Positions 47,901 through 56,934 of a stretch of DNA of 64,000 nt are shown here, one piece after another; the first letter of the stretch is position 1, and the number at the start of each line of letters is the position of its first letter. Both the position numbers and the translations under genes were made by a program. A model generated the notes under the pieces. That model searched no databases. It was not told where the DNA came from and saw only the letters and a program-made list of their open reading frames with translations. The stretch is taken from assembly GCF_001482385.1 (NCBI RefSeq), contig NZ_CP013611.1, forward strand, positions 1,612,001-1,676,000, read 5' to 3'. This DNA comes from Pseudoalteromonas rubra. GTDB lineage: Bacteria; Pseudomonadota; Gammaproteobacteria; Enterobacterales; Alteromonadaceae.

Positions 47901-48060
47901 TCCCCAGCCAGATATAACCCTGCTGATCCTGTACAACGCTTTTTATACTTTGCGACGGCAGCCCGTTTTGCATACTCCACTGTTTAACAACATAATCATT
48001 AATTGCCGCATTCACACCGGTGGTGAATATGCACAGCAACAGTAGAAGTATAAATCGCAT
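44983..48060 (-). CDS. Two-component-propeller sensor diguanylate cyclase
   Basis: A 1025-residue membrane sensor: signal peptide, about twelve Reg_prop repeats forming two propellers (NVWMASINEGLWLA, NVWVATREGVGRL; about 25-620), a Y_Y_Y domain (about 650-735), one membrane helix (FFRLIITCGFMFLFYLVFWVF), a coiled coil and a GGDEF domain (about 815-980). The signature is ARWSGDEFLLLL, Ser for the first Gly but with GDEF intact, so activity is plausible. The usual RxxD inhibitory site reads QGSD, so product inhibition is probably lost. It would make c-di-GMP in response to an unknown periplasmic ligand, often a polysaccharide in such proteins. Confidence 0.88.
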   Translation of the reverse strand: MRFILLLLLCIFTTGVNAAINDYVVKQWSMQNGLPSQSIKSVVQDQQGYIWLGTQFGLSRFDGLQFSNYTTQNSTFLDSNAVNKIFVDRFGMLWIGTRRGVTRLNPQTLAAERFEVQGEVRDILEDHNGNIWVAANGLYYVSAKRLTLAENNLDNKKLSLTHISQIVGSVTKMTSSPQGIWLINERHLLRISESQSMGSNDMRLELSSKVSLPRQLAQTNIHDLAWIDGKLFLASQLGAYFLDFDEVLRRYDEIGNNATYKFLSDQQGGMWVSTYGRLLYKESGGQWQYVELAQLDQGIWFTDIFIDNDSNVWMASINEGLWLAHAGRVERFAVGTQREQAVSAITQDLQGNVWVATREGVGRLDGNDNFEPVISSEQLKGVEIHDMEFIGERLFLGTGRGVVIYEDDKLLAIPNREFRQTQVFTLTPSNQGGLWLGTGRGLYRLDYSGLTPFTYNAFLGSQFITYVVDFPRFGFIGTDKGAYKYNERGIEKIGGQTSLESAYVTSILHVEGSATLVGTFYDGLYYRSQDGDWHQLDASHGLPYGPILSLHFDKTQELVWVSTMKGVYRMPVAQFSEPVQNLQVEQVINPFDRQLDGVPSQCCTGLGHDAVVEQDDYLLYPSLQGIVRIPKKVQLFSAAELAPKFESISTAYRNLTPDRLEGPVELDTSERDLTIRYTAIDFYAPQSIEFRYKLDGHDAQWRDAQSRREAIYTNLPPGDFTFLLQVKRRGQDWQQAHNLSLNLQLPQRFDETVFFRLIITCGFMFLFYLVFWVFRTQERRKQAALEALVAERTTELRKANDKLNQVNTQLKLVSHSDELTGLRSRRFLFDQLPKDIEHYQRNAQSLRQQDKSLVLMILNIDSFSKINDAYGPIGGDSCLQQLATLLNTRTQGSDYVARWSGDEFLLLLRDFKCSEVERYVSELCKAIAQFDFKLPNGKSLNLSVSVGWSFYPLPLLGGQVIGWEASVNLADIALHEVKQRGGDGAATITFDEQLDAFEFEQSQNVESQLQLLQSNGLAEVKVWMR

Positions 48061-48088
48061 AGGCTCCCTCTTCGTACCCGTAAAAAAA

Positions 48089-48574
48089 TTAGCCGCCCAG
48101 GACCCCTGTTTTAAACAAAGCTTGCAGACAAATCAATGAAAATATCCCGGCAAGTAGGTCATCCGCCATGATCCCAAAGCCACCATGGAGTTTTCTGTCC
48201 AATAATCTGATGGGACCAGGCTTTGCGATATCAAAAAAGCGAAACAACAAGAAGCCAACCAACAAAGACTGCCAGCTAATTGCTGCCCCCACCATGGTAA
48301 TATAAAATCCGGCAACTTCATCCCATACAATGGCAGGGTGGTCATGTACTCCGACATCACGAGCGGTTTTACCACAAATCCAAAAGCCAGCGAGGCTGAT
48401 AACAACTGCCAGAGCTACTTGTAACCACAAGGGCTGTCCCATTGTCAGCAAAATAAATGGCAATGCTGCCAGGGTACCAAAAGTACCCGGCGCTTTGGGC
48501 GCCAGTCCTAAACCGAACCCCAAAGCTAAAAAGTGGTGCGGGCGTTTGAGGTTGAATGATAACGGCTTATTCAA
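48089..48574 (-). CDS. pgpA: Phosphatidylglycerophosphatase A
   Basis: A 161-residue inner-membrane enzyme that dephosphorylates phosphatidylglycerophosphate to phosphatidylglycerol. It carries the PgpA core (GLGLAPKAPGTFGTLAALP, DHPAIVWDEVAGFYITM) and four hydrophobic helices. It follows thiL by 12 bp, closing the nusB-thiL-pgpA cluster as in E. coli. Confidence 0.93.
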   Translation of the reverse strand: MNKPLSFNLKRPHHFLALGFGLGLAPKAPGTFGTLAALPFILLTMGQPLWLQVALAVVISLAGFWICGKTARDVGVHDHPAIVWDEVAGFYITMVGAAISWQSLLVGFLLFRFFDIAKPGPIRLLDRKLHGGFGIMADDLLAGIFSLICLQALFKTGVLGG

Positions 48575-48586
48575 ACCTGCTCCTAA

Positions 48587-49546
48587 TTAAAAATGTTGAT
48601 AACCACTGCGTGGCAAAGGGCACTTTTCGCCCGCATTGAACAGCTCAAGCTTACCCGCTGAAGCCGTGACCTGACCGATACAAACAGGCTCAACGCCATA
48701 CTGGCGCAGCCTTGCTTCGACAGCCCCTTTGTTGCTGTCGTTGACGGTAAATAACAACTCGTAGTCATCGCCATAAGCCAGACTTAGCTCACGCCGCAAA
48801 GATTCAGGTTGCAATTGTTTCATAATTGGTGACACGGGCACATCTTCGATATTAATAATGGCCCCGACTGCGGATTTATTCAGGATGTGCTGTAAGTCAG
48901 CCAGTAAGCCATCTGAAATATCGATACAGGCTGTTGCCATACCACGTAAAACCTGCCCTGCCGCAACTCTGGGAGTTGGGAAATGCAACTTTTCTTCAAG
49001 CCGCTTTACTTGCTTGTCGCCAAGCACAAGCTGACGTTTACGTGCTTCAATAGCCAGCGCAGCATCGCCCAGTTCTCCAGTCACGTAGATCCAGTCACCC
49101 ACTTTAGCACCAGAACGTGTCAGCGCTTTATCATTGGGAATAATCCCTTTGGCACAAATGGTAATGGTTAGCGGACCCTGTGTCGTATCACCGCCAATCA
49201 GCTGAACATTATAGTATTCAGCAATTTCATGCATCCCTTCAGTAAACGCTTCCAGCCAGTCCATATCAACCTTAGGTAAGGTCAGTCCAATGGAGATCCA
49301 GGTTGGCTCTGCGCCCATGGCAGCTAAATCACTGAGGTTAACAGCCAATGCACGATGGCCAAGTGCTCTGGGTGGAATGTCTTCGAAAAAGTGGACACCG
49401 GCAACCAGGGTGTCTGTCGTAATGGCAAGTTGGTGCTTTTCAGGAACCGTCACTATGGCACAATCATCACCAATGCCAACCTTTACATCACGGCGCGCAA
49501 TACCACGTCCCTTGAAGTAATGATTGATTAATTCAAATTCCTTCAT
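48587..49546 (-). CDS. thiL: Thiamine-monophosphate kinase
   Basis: The 319-residue enzyme phosphorylates thiamine phosphate to thiamine pyrophosphate. Metal and ATP motifs are visible (VGIGDDCAIV, LSDLAAMGAEPTW, GGDTTQGPL, ACIDISDGLLADLQHIL, YGDDYELLF). The start MKEFELINHYF lies after the hairpin at 49552-49574; an upstream in-frame start would put that hairpin inside the coding region and adds residues absent from the family. Confidence 0.95.
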   Translation of the reverse strand: MKEFELINHYFKGRGIARRDVKVGIGDDCAIVTVPEKHQLAITTDTLVAGVHFFEDIPPRALGHRALAVNLSDLAAMGAEPTWISIGLTLPKVDMDWLEAFTEGMHEIAEYYNVQLIGGDTTQGPLTITICAKGIIPNDKALTRSGAKVGDWIYVTGELGDAALAIEARKRQLVLGDKQVKRLEEKLHFPTPRVAAGQVLRGMATACIDISDGLLADLQHILNKSAVGAIINIEDVPVSPIMKQLQPESLRRELSLAYGDDYELLFTVNDSNKGAVEARLRQYGVEPVCIGQVTASAGKLELFNAGEKCPLPRSGYQHF

Positions 49547-49551
49547 ACAAT

Positions 49552-49574
49552 AAAAAAGCCGGCCTATGCCGGCT
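49552..49574 (-). terminator. Terminator-like hairpin between nusB and thiL
   Basis: On the minus strand AGCCGGC-ATA-GGCCGGCT is followed by a run of six Ts, ending 6 bp before thiL. It lies 17 bp after the nusB stop and must reduce read-through into thiL-pgpA unless antiterminated. No separate thiL promoter could be identified in the short gap, though one may lie inside nusB. Confidence 0.8.
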
Positions 49575-49590
49575 CTCCTCACGGTCTCGA

Positions 49591-50001
49591 TTACTTGCGG
49601 ATTATCTTAACCGCTTTGTCCAGTACGCCGTTGACAAATTTGTGACTGTCTTCGGCACCAAACATTTTCGCCAGCTCAATCCCTTCGTTAATGGCGACTT
49701 TATAAGGGACGTCTTCGCGGAATTTTAACTCGTAAATGCTGACGCGTAATACGGCTTTTTCAACCATATCCAGGTCATCAAATGGACGAGATAAATGCGG
49801 CGTCATCAATTCATCTAGCTGCTTGCAGTTCACTGCAACACCACGAGCCAGATCCTTGAAGTACTCTACATCAACCTTTGAAACGTCGTTTTCGATCAGC
49901 ATTTGCTGCTCGATATCAGCAATGGGGTTGCCACTTAGCTGCCAAGAATATACTGCCTGAAGGGCAAGGACACGCGCCTTACGTCTAGCTGCTGGTTTCA
50001 C
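49591..50001 (-). CDS. nusB: Transcription antitermination protein NusB
   Basis: The 136-residue all-helical protein pairs with NusE (S10) on boxA RNA for rRNA antitermination. It shows the typical start [20 protein letters not shown] and the C-terminal [32 protein letters not shown]. It lies 11 bp after ribH, the conserved ribH-nusB pair. Confidence 0.96.
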   Translation of the reverse strand: MKPAARRKARVLALQAVYSWQLSGNPIADIEQQMLIENDVSKVDVEYFKDLARGVAVNCKQLDELMTPHLSRPFDDLDMVEKAVLRVSIYELKFREDVPYKVAINEGIELAKMFGAEDSHKFVNGVLDKAVKIIRK

Positions 50002-50012
50002 TGAGATTCCTC

Positions 50013-50477
50013 TTAAATTTGCTCTAGCACGTTCACCATTTCTAGTGCACCAAGTGCGGCTTCGCCACCCTTATTGCCCATTTTGGTTCCCGCACGTTCG
50101 ATGGCCTGCTCAATACTTTCGGTGGTTAACACACCAAAGGCAACCGGGATATCGTAGTCCAGAGACACGCTCGCCAGGCCTTTGTTAGACTCATTTGCAA
50201 CCAAGTCGAAATGAGGCGTACCACCACGGATGATGACACCTAATGCAATGATGGCATCGTGTTCTTTCTTCATTGCAACACGTTTTGCCGCCAAAGGTAA
50301 TTCTACCGCACCCGGTACATACACAACTGTGATGTCTTCATCCTTTACGCCACCTGTGCGCTTTAACTCATCAACCGCGCCTTCTAACAGACTGCTGCCG
50401 ATAAAGTCGTTGAAACGGGAGATGACAATGGCAAATTTTTTGCCTGGTGCGTATTTATTACCTTCGATGATTTTCAT
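50013..50477 (-). CDS. ribH: 6,7-dimethyl-8-ribityllumazine synthase
   Basis: The 154-residue enzyme condenses 5-amino-6-ribitylamino-uracil with dihydroxybutanone phosphate to give lumazine, usually as a 60-mer shell. Motifs: [50 protein letters not shown] (catalytic His). Last of the riboflavin genes in this block. Confidence 0.96.
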   Translation of the reverse strand: MKIIEGNKYAPGKKFAIVISRFNDFIGSSLLEGAVDELKRTGGVKDEDITVVYVPGAVELPLAAKRVAMKKEHDAIIALGVIIRGGTPHFDLVANESNKGLASVSLDYDIPVAFGVLTTESIEQAIERAGTKMGNKGGEAALGALEMVNVLEQI

Positions 50478-50592
50478 TAGATGATTCCTAATCTAGTATA
50501 AGCAATTGCCAAATTGAGGCGCATAATAGCATAGAAAAAGACGAAACGCCTACAGGGAAATCCCAACCGGCGCTCGTTATGCTATTCGTAAA

Positions 50593-51705
50593 TTATTGAG
50601 GTTCGACGTAATCGACGACTTCTAAGTGGAAACCTGACAGGGCGTGATATTTTTTCGGTAAGCTCATCAGGCGCATTTTGCTGATCCCCAGATCAGCGAG
50701 AATTTGTGAGCCAACACCAACGGTTCTGGAAGTGCCCTGGAATTTGCGATAGTTTGGCTTCTCTCCGGCGTCTTCTGCTGCAAATGCCTTGACCAGCTGT
50801 TCCAAATCTTCGGTTTTCTCTTGTTTGCCCAGGATAACTAACACACCTTCATTATCGGCGATGTATTTCATCGCTCCATGCAAGGTCCAGCTACGATCAG
50901 CACTGCGATCAGAAAGCAGCGTATCATTGAATGTACTCTGTAAATGAACCCGAACTAATGTTGCCTCATCTACACTGACTTCGCCTTTAAGCAACGCATA
51001 GTGCAGCTGGTTATCTATGGTGTCTTTGTAAGTAACCAGGTCAAACTCGCCGTACTCAGTGGGTAGCTTGCACTGGGCGACCTTTTCAATCGTGGTCTCA
51101 TTGAGGTTACGATATTCGATTAAATCGGCAATGGTGCCAATTTTGATGTCATGCTCTTTCGCAAATACTTCCAGCTCAGGGCGTCTCGCCATGGTGCCAT
51201 CTGGATTAAGGATCTCAACGATCACAGAAGACGCTTCAAGACCGGCTAAGCGCGCTAAATCACAACCCGCTTCTGTGTGTCCAGCGCGAGTCAAAACGCC
51301 ACCAGGCTGTGCCATAATTGGAAAGATATGACCTGGCTGCACAATGTCTTCGGGCACCGCACCTTTGGCTACCGCCGCCTGCACGGTACGGGCACGATCG
51401 GCCGCTGAAATACCCGTTGTCACTCCTTTTGCTGCTTCTATCGACATGGTGAAGTTGGTTGAAAACTGAGCGCCGTTATTTTTAACCATCAGCGGTAAGT
51501 CAAGCTGCTGGCAACGTTCCTGCGTCATTGTCAGACAGATCAGGCCACGGCCATAGGTCGCCATAAAGTTAATTGCTTCTGGCGTGATATGCTCTGCCGC
51601 AATGATCAGATCACCTTCATTTTCTCGGTCTTCATCATCCATCAGAATGACCATCTTACCGGCTTTGATGTCGTCGATGATTTCTTGTGCGCTGTTTAAG
51701 CTCAT
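50593..51705 (-). CDS. ribB: 3,4-dihydroxy-2-butanone-4-phosphate synthase with degenerate RibA-like half
   Basis: A 370-residue protein. The N-terminal half (1-200) is a complete Rib[13 protein letters not shown] acid cluster, [12 protein letters not shown] and [14 protein letters not shown]. The C-terminal half resembles GTP cyclohydrolase II but lacks the Cys trio that binds its zinc: it reads [23 protein letters not shown] where RibA has its C-x10-C-x-C. It is therefore the RibBX type, and I expect only DHBP synthase activity, with a separate ribA elsewhere. It lies between ribE and ribH. Confidence 0.9.
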   Translation of the reverse strand: MSLNSAQEIIDDIKAGKMVILMDDEDRENEGDLIIAAEHITPEAINFMATYGRGLICLTMTQERCQQLDLPLMVKNNGAQFSTNFTMSIEAAKGVTTGISAADRARTVQAAVAKGAVPEDIVQPGHIFPIMAQPGGVLTRAGHTEAGCDLARLAGLEASSVIVEILNPDGTMARRPELEVFAKEHDIKIGTIADLIEYRNLNETTIEKVAQCKLPTEYGEFDLVTYKDTIDNQLHYALLKGEVSVDEATLVRVHLQSTFNDTLLSDRSADRSWTLHGAMKYIADNEGVLVILGKQEKTEDLEQLVKAFAAEDAGEKPNYRKFQGTSRTVGVGSQILADLGISKMRLMSLPKKYHALSGFHLEVVDYVEPQ

Positions 51706-51737
51706 AATCTTTCCGTTAGTAAGTCGTAATTGGCAAG

Positions 51738-52394
51738 TTATTTAATAAACCCAGCTTTGGCGAGCAAGCTGGTTGTGAGAGTTGATTGCTGCGTGGCAAC
51801 CGGTTCCCCCTGGATCAACCTTTCCAGATAACGTGCTATCTGATCCACTTCCAGGTTGAGTAAGGTTCCCACCTTAAAGTCGACAATGGTAGTTTCCTGT
51901 GCTGTGTGTGGCACTATCGTCAACTTGAATTTGTCACAATCCAGGTCATTTACCGTCAGGCTTATGCCATCAATGGCCACGGAGCCTTTATAGGGTATGT
52001 ACTTCATTAATGATGCTGGCGCTTTGAGCCAATAATCTGTAGCGCGTGCATTGGGCTGCACGGCGACGACCTCAGCAATGCCGTCGACGTGACCAGATAC
52101 CAAGTGGCCACCAAGACGAGAGATCGGTTGCAAGGCTTTTTCCAGGTTCACTTTTTGTCCAACCCGATATTCACCGAAACGGGTTAACTTCAGCGTTTCA
52201 TTTGAAACGTCGGCACGAAAGCCGTCAGCAAACTTCTCAACAACGGTCAGACACACCCCATTGGTGGCAATACTGTCGCCCAGTTGCACATCATCCATAT
52301 CCAGTGTTGTGCTGGTAACTCGGACGCTGAGGTCACCTTGTTTAAGCGTTAGCTCTGTCAATGTGCCCGTTGCTTCAATGATGCCTGTAAACAT
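51738..52394 (-). CDS. ribE: Riboflavin synthase, alpha subunit
   Basis: The 218-residue enzyme has two lumazine-binding halves ([15 protein letters not shown] at the start and [17 protein letters not shown] beginning the second; [16 protein letters not shown] with the catalytic region). It dismutates two lumazines to riboflavin. It follows ribD after 6 bp. Confidence 0.95.
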   Translation of the reverse strand: MFTGIIEATGTLTELTLKQGDLSVRVTSTTLDMDDVQLGDSIATNGVCLTVVEKFADGFRADVSNETLKLTRFGEYRVGQKVNLEKALQPISRLGGHLVSGHVDGIAEVVAVQPNARATDYWLKAPASLMKYIPYKGSVAIDGISLTVNDLDCDKFKLTIVPHTAQETTIVDFKVGTLLNLEVDQIARYLERLIQGEPVATQQSTLTTSLLAKAGFIK

Positions 52395-52400
52395 AATGTC

Positions 52401-53519
52401 TTACTTACCTTGTTGTTTGTTTGCCGTGATGCGAATATCCGTCCCAATCGACACGACCTCAGCAATATGTAGTTCAGTGATCTCGCTCATCGACGCCAGC
52501 GGCGCGCTGTTGAACAAGTCTTTGCCATGGGTGCCAATAATTTTGGGTGCCAGATAAATCAGATACTCATCAATCAGGTTTTGCTGATGCATCGCACCAG
52601 CCAGTGTTGCACCGGCTTCCAGCCAGATCTGATTGATATTACGCTCAGCTAGCATGCTCAGCGCTGCATGCAAATCAATTTTACCAGCATGGGTATTAAT
52701 TTTAATTTGCTCTACGAAATGTGGCCAGTTGTGCTGTTTATCAAGGTCTGAACGCAAAATAACGACTGGCGATGGAATTTTAAACAGCGCTAATTCCGGG
52801 TGCAGACGATTTTGCGAGTCAATAATCACCCGAAGCGGTTGTCGCCATTGCTCAACAGGACGTTCGATGTCCGTAAGCTCCTGTGCGCGCACATTAAGCC
52901 GGGCATCGTCGACCAGCACAGTGTCCGCACCAGTTAAAATTGCGCAGCTTTGTGCCCGACCAAGCTGAACATCTCGTCGTGCCGCTACCCCGGTGATCCA
53001 CTTACTTTCACCATTACCCAGTGCCGTTTTACCGTCCAGGCTTGCAGCCAATTTACAGACAACAAAAGGCAGGCCATGTTCCATGCGCTTTAAAAACCCC
53101 TTGTTCAGTGCTCGGGCTTGTTGCTCCAGCAAACCGGAGGCTGTGTCTATCCCGGCCTCATTGAGCATCGCCAATCCCCGCCCGGCCACTTCAGGGTTAG
53201 GATCGACCATAGCTGCAATGACTTTGCTTACACCCGCTTCGATCAGGCCTTTTGCACACGGAGGAGTACGGCCGTAATGGCTGCAGGGCTCAAGCGTCAC
53301 ATAGGCTGTTGCACCCCGAGCTCGCGCTTTCGCTTCACGCAGGGCGTGCACTTCTGCATGTGGCTCTCCGGCTCGCAAATGAAATCCTTCACCGACAATC
53401 TCACCATTATTAACGATCACGCAGCCTACATTTGGGTTGGGTGTTGTGGTAAAACGGCCTTGCTTAGCCAATTCAATGGCGCGTGCCATATAGGTATGAT
53501 CGGCCTGTGTAAAACTCAT
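52401..53519 (-). CDS. ribD: Bifunctional riboflavin deaminase/reductase RibD
   Basis: A 372-residue bifunctional enzyme: an N-terminal deaminase with the zinc motifs HAEVHAL and [19 protein letters not shown] (about 1-145), then a reductase domain ([35 protein letters not shown]). It carries out the second and third steps of riboflavin formation. The start overlaps the nrdR stop by 4 nt. Confidence 0.96.
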   Translation of the reverse strand: MSFTQADHTYMARAIELAKQGRFTTTPNPNVGCVIVNNGEIVGEGFHLRAGEPHAEVHALREAKARARGATAYVTLEPCSHYGRTPPCAKGLIEAGVSKVIAAMVDPNPEVAGRGLAMLNEAGIDTASGLLEQQARALNKGFLKRMEHGLPFVVCKLAASLDGKTALGNGESKWITGVAARRDVQLGRAQSCAILTGADTVLVDDARLNVRAQELTDIERPVEQWRQPLRVIIDSQNRLHPELALFKIPSPVVILRSDLDKQHNWPHFVEQIKINTHAGKIDLHAALSMLAERNINQIWLEAGATLAGAMHQQNLIDEYLIYLAPKIIGTHGKDLFNSAPLASMSEITELHIAEVVSIGTDIRITANKQQGK

Positions 53520-53968
53520 TCATCCCCCAGTCGGGCAATTTCTTCGCCAAACTCTTTCACATCTTCAAAGCAACGATACACCGACGCAAACCGCACGTAA
53601 GCGACTTTGTCGAGTTTTTTCAATGCTTCCATAATACACTCACCAACAAGCTGGCTGGGTACCTCTCGCTCGCCAGTCGCTCGTAACTGAGACTTGATTT
53701 GATGAACCACTTCTTCAATCTGCTCGGTGCTCACCGGACGCTTCTCCAGCGCGCGATGCAAACCATTTTGTAACTTGTCTTCGTTAAATGGCTCTCTGGA
53801 GCCATCTTGCTTGATGACCCTGGGCATAACCAGCTCTGCACCTTCAAAGGTGGTAAAACGCTCATGACACAAAATACACTCGCGTCGCCTGCGGACCTGA
53901 TGGCCCGAGCCAACTAATCGTGAATCAATCACTTTGGTTTCTTTTGCCGTACAAAATGGACAGTGCAT
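53516..53968 (-). CDS. nrdR: Transcriptional repressor NrdR
   Basis: The 150-residue protein regulates ribonucleotide reductase genes through an N-terminal zinc ribbon (MHCPFC ... [15 protein letters not shown]) and an ATP-cone ([24 protein letters not shown]) that senses dATP/ATP. Positioned between glyA and ribD as in E. coli relatives. It ends by ATGA overlap with ribD. Confidence 0.96.
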   Translation of the reverse strand: MHCPFCTAKETKVIDSRLVGSGHQVRRRRECILCHERFTTFEGAELVMPRVIKQDGSREPFNEDKLQNGLHRALEKRPVSTEQIEEVVHQIKSQLRATGEREVPSQLVGECIMEALKKLDKVAYVRFASVYRCFEDVKEFGEEIARLGDE

Positions 53969-54078
53969 AAAAGCTCACTATGAAAAACAGACAAAAACCC
54001 AAACTGCTTCATTGATTTCAGATAGCACTTTGAGCCAATTGCCGCCAGTATATCAAGATAGTAGCATTTGATGCACAT

Positions 54079-54107
54079 AAAAAAGGCCGCACTTAAGGCG
54101 GCCTTTT
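54079..54107 (-). terminator. Terminator of glyA
   Basis: AAAAGGCCGC...GCGGCCTTTT, a 10-bp stem with a T-run on the minus strand, 28 bp after glyA. It separates glyA from nrdR-rib. Confidence 0.92.
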
Positions 54108-54134
54108 CTTATCGATTTCGGTAATCTTTCAGCT

Positions 54135-55391
54135 TTACGCGTAAACAGGCAGCTTAGCGCAGATTGCTTTAACCTTTTCTTTTACCTGTGCCTGTACCGC
54201 ATCATCTTCGATGTTATCAAGTACGTCACAGATCCAGCCTGCCAGCTCGCCCGCTTCAGCTTCTTTAAAGCCACGACGCGTGATAGCCGGTGAACCAATG
54301 CGCAGACCAGACGTCACAAACGGAGAACGAGGATCGTTTGGTACAGAGTTCTTGTTCACTGTGATATTAGCACGACCTAGCGCAGCGTCAGCATCTTTAC
54401 CTGTGATGTCTTTGTCGATCAAATCAAGCAGAAACAGGTGGTTGTCTGTCTTACCAGAGACCACTTTATAACCACGCTCCTGAAGTACTGCGACCATCGC
54501 TTGTGCATTTTTAACCACTTGTGTCTGGTAGGCTTTGAACTCTTCTTGCAGCGCTTCTTTGAATGCAACTGCTTTAGCTGCGATCACGTGACATAAAGGA
54601 CCACCCTGACCACCAGGGAAAACCGCGCTGTTCAGTTTTTTGTAGATATCCGCATCACCACATGCAGACAAGATCAAACCACCGCGAGGACCAGCCAGTG
54701 TTTTGTGTGTAGTCGTTGTCACAACGTGTGCGTGTGGAATTGGACTTGGGTAGATACCCGCAGCAACCAGACCCGCTACGTGTGCCATATCAACCAGCAG
54801 GTAAGCACCTACTTTATCAGCAATCTCACGGAATTTAGCCCAGTCAACAATCCCTGAGTAAGCAGAGAAACCGCCGATGATCATTTTTGGCTTGTGCTCT
54901 AATGCCAGCGCTTCAACCTGTGCGTAATCAATTTCGCCCGTTTCTTCATTCAGACCATATTGAATGGCATTGTAGGTTTTACCAGAAAAGTTCACGTGTG
55001 AACCATGCGTCAGGTGACCACCATGCGCCAGGCTCATACCCAGTACAGTGTCATGCGGCTGAAGCAGCGCCTGGAATACCGCAGCGTTAGCCTGAGAACC
55101 CGCGTGAGGCTGAACGTTTGCGTAATCACAACCAAACAATTCACAAGCACGGTCAATCGCCAGCTGCTCAACCACGTCAACGTGCTCACAGCCACCGTAG
55201 TAACGCTTACCCGGATAACCTTCAGCATATTTGTTAGTTAACTGCGACCCCTGAGCCTCTAGTACGCGTGGGCTACAGTAGTTTTCAGAAGCGATAAGCT
55301 CAATGTGCTCTTCCTGACGGGTAGTTTCCGACTGGATCGCTTGAAATAGTTCAGGGTCAAAATCTGCAATATTCATGTTACGTTCTAACAT
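54135..55391 (-). CDS. glyA: Serine hydroxymethyltransferase
   Basis: The 418-residue PLP enzyme interconverts serine and glycine with tetrahydrofolate, feeding one-carbon metabolism. The PLP Lys is in [24 protein letters not shown] and [19 protein letters not shown] are also diagnostic. The start [11 protein letters not shown], preceded by AGGAGACA, equals E. coli GlyA; an ATG six codons earlier is rejected. An 11-bp palindrome (CGCAA-A-TTGCG) lies about 50 bp upstream. Confidence 0.97.
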   Translation of the reverse strand: MLERNMNIADFDPELFQAIQSETTRQEEHIELIASENYCSPRVLEAQGSQLTNKYAEGYPGKRYYGGCEHVDVVEQLAIDRACELFGCDYANVQPHAGSQANAAVFQALLQPHDTVLGMSLAHGGHLTHGSHVNFSGKTYNAIQYGLNEETGEIDYAQVEALALEHKPKMIIGGFSAYSGIVDWAKFREIADKVGAYLLVDMAHVAGLVAAGIYPSPIPHAHVVTTTTHKTLAGPRGGLILSACGDADIYKKLNSAVFPGGQGGPLCHVIAAKAVAFKEALQEEFKAYQTQVVKNAQAMVAVLQERGYKVVSGKTDNHLFLLDLIDKDITGKDADAALGRANITVNKNSVPNDPRSPFVTSGLRIGSPAITRRGFKEAEAGELAGWICDVLDNIEDDAVQAQVKEKVKAICAKLPVYA

Positions 55392-55560
55392 GGTGTCTCC
55401 TAGGTACACGTAAGATTGGTTTTTGAAGGCTTGATTGTACGCAAATTGCGGCCATTTGCCTATGAAATCGGTGTGAGCCTATTTAAACAAGGATTGAATT
55501 TATTTCACAGTGTTTAGGGGATGATATTTTTTTATTTAAACATTTATATTTTTTATTAAA

Positions 55561-55602
55561 AAGCGTATTTATATTTCAAATTGAAATCTACTAAATACGC
55601 TT
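55561..55602 (-). terminator. Terminator of the thr operon
   Basis: Long hairpin AAGCGTATTTA...TAAATACGCTT with an inner palindrome (ATTTCAA...TTGAAAT), followed by TTTTTAAT on the minus strand, 45 bp after thrC. Confidence 0.85.
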
Positions 55603-55646
55603 TGCTGGCGACTCACCGCGCCACCAGCAAAACAACAAGCAAACTT

Positions 55647-56933
55647 TTAACGCGCCAAACGTGTCAGTACAGCCTGTTTGAGTGCAGCGTAATCCGTAGA
55701 CAAAGGTTCAGCCAGACACGGCTTTTCCAGCGCACTTGCCAGTGTCTCAGGCATCTCAATCGCCTGTTCCAGCACAGCTTCCACTGTTTCTCTGAATTTA
55801 GCAGGGTGCGCCGTCGCCAGGAAAATACCGGTTTCTTCAGGCTGTCCATCCAGCTGAAGCCCTTCGTAGGCGATGGCGGTATGCGGTTCTGTCACATACC
55901 CTCCTTTTGCAACCTGACGCATGACTTCCTGCGTTCGCTCTTCCGATACTGAACGTGAATAAAACTCATACTTTGGAAAGTATCCACTATCTAACATAGA
56001 TTCCACGCGAGGCCAGTTATTAGGTTTACTCACATCCATCGCATTAGAAATAGATTCCAAAGTCGCATTGGGTTGCCACTGACCAGAATCCAGATAACGA
56101 GGCACAGTGTCATTCTGGTTGGTGGTTGCACTGAGGCGCTTCACAGGCAGTCCCAGCGCCGCGGCTATCATAGCCGCACACACATTACCGAAATTACCGC
56201 TCGGTACGGAGACATGAACCTGCTCACGCTCTGCGACTGTAAGCTGGGCAAAGGCCTCGAAGTAATAACACACCTGGGCCAGCAGGCGACTGATGTTGAT
56301 TGAGTTGGCTGAATTCAGTCCCAGAGTTTGCTTAACTTCATCATCCAGGAAAGCCTGTTTTACCAGAGCCTGACAGTCATCGAAACTGCCCTCAACGGCG
56401 TAACAATGAATATTTTCTCCGAGTGTGGTAAACAGCTTTTGTTGCGCCAGCGAAATTTTACCCTGCGGATACAGGATCACCACGTCAACGCCTGGCATTT
56501 GATAAAACGCATGTGCGACCGCAGCACCAGTGTCACCACTGGTTGCAGTCAATATGGTCACCCGTTCGCCCTGGCTAAACGCACCAATACACTGCGCCAT
56601 AAACCGGCCGCCAAAGTCTTTAAAGGCAAGCGTAGGCCCATGAAAAAGCTCCAGGCAATATTTATTTTCTTCAACTTGTACTAATTTAGCCGGAAAATCA
56701 AATGCCTGCTCACACATGCTCTGTAGTGAGTCGAGCGGCAACTCATCTCCAATGAGATGTTTCAAAATCGCGGCACTGCGCTGTGCAAACGGTTGTGCCA
56801 ACAAACTATCAACGTCAGTCAGTGGCACAAGCTCAGTTGGGAAAAACACCCCCTGATTACGGCCAAGACCCGTTTTAACCGCTTCAATAAAGGATACTGT
56901 CTGAGTATCATCTTTTAAATTCACCAGTTTCAT
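55647..56933 (-). CDS. thrC: Threonine synthase
   Basis: A 428-residue PLP enzyme that turns homoserine phosphate into threonine. The PLP Lys is in GPTLAFKDFGGRFMAQ; TATSGDTGAAVAHAF and SVPSGNFGNVCA bind the phosphates. Start 1 bp after the thrB stop. Last gene of thrLABC. Confidence 0.96.
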   Translation of the reverse strand: MKLVNLKDDTQTVSFIEAVKTGLGRNQGVFFPTELVPLTDVDSLLAQPFAQRSAAILKHLIGDELPLDSLQSMCEQAFDFPAKLVQVEENKYCLELFHGPTLAFKDFGGRFMAQCIGAFSQGERVTILTATSGDTGAAVAHAFYQMPGVDVVILYPQGKISLAQQKLFTTLGENIHCYAVEGSFDDCQALVKQAFLDDEVKQTLGLNSANSINISRLLAQVCYYFEAFAQLTVAEREQVHVSVPSGNFGNVCAAMIAAALGLPVKRLSATTNQNDTVPRYLDSGQWQPNATLESISNAMDVSKPNNWPRVESMLDSGYFPKYEFYSRSVSEERTQEVMRQVAKGGYVTEPHTAIAYEGLQLDGQPEETGIFLATAHPAKFRETVEAVLEQAIEMPETLASALEKPCLAEPLSTDYAALKQAVLTRLAR

Positions 56934-56934
56934 T

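Noticed and set aside
50478..50592. FMN riboswitch in the riboflavin block
   Set aside because: The gaps before ribBA, ribE, ribD and ribH are too short or lack the conserved RFN-element segments.
55440..55451. PurR-like operator upstream of glyA (CGCAA-A-TTGCG)
   Set aside because: The half-sites match but the spacing is wrong for the known 16-bp PurR operator; left as a palindrome of unknown role.
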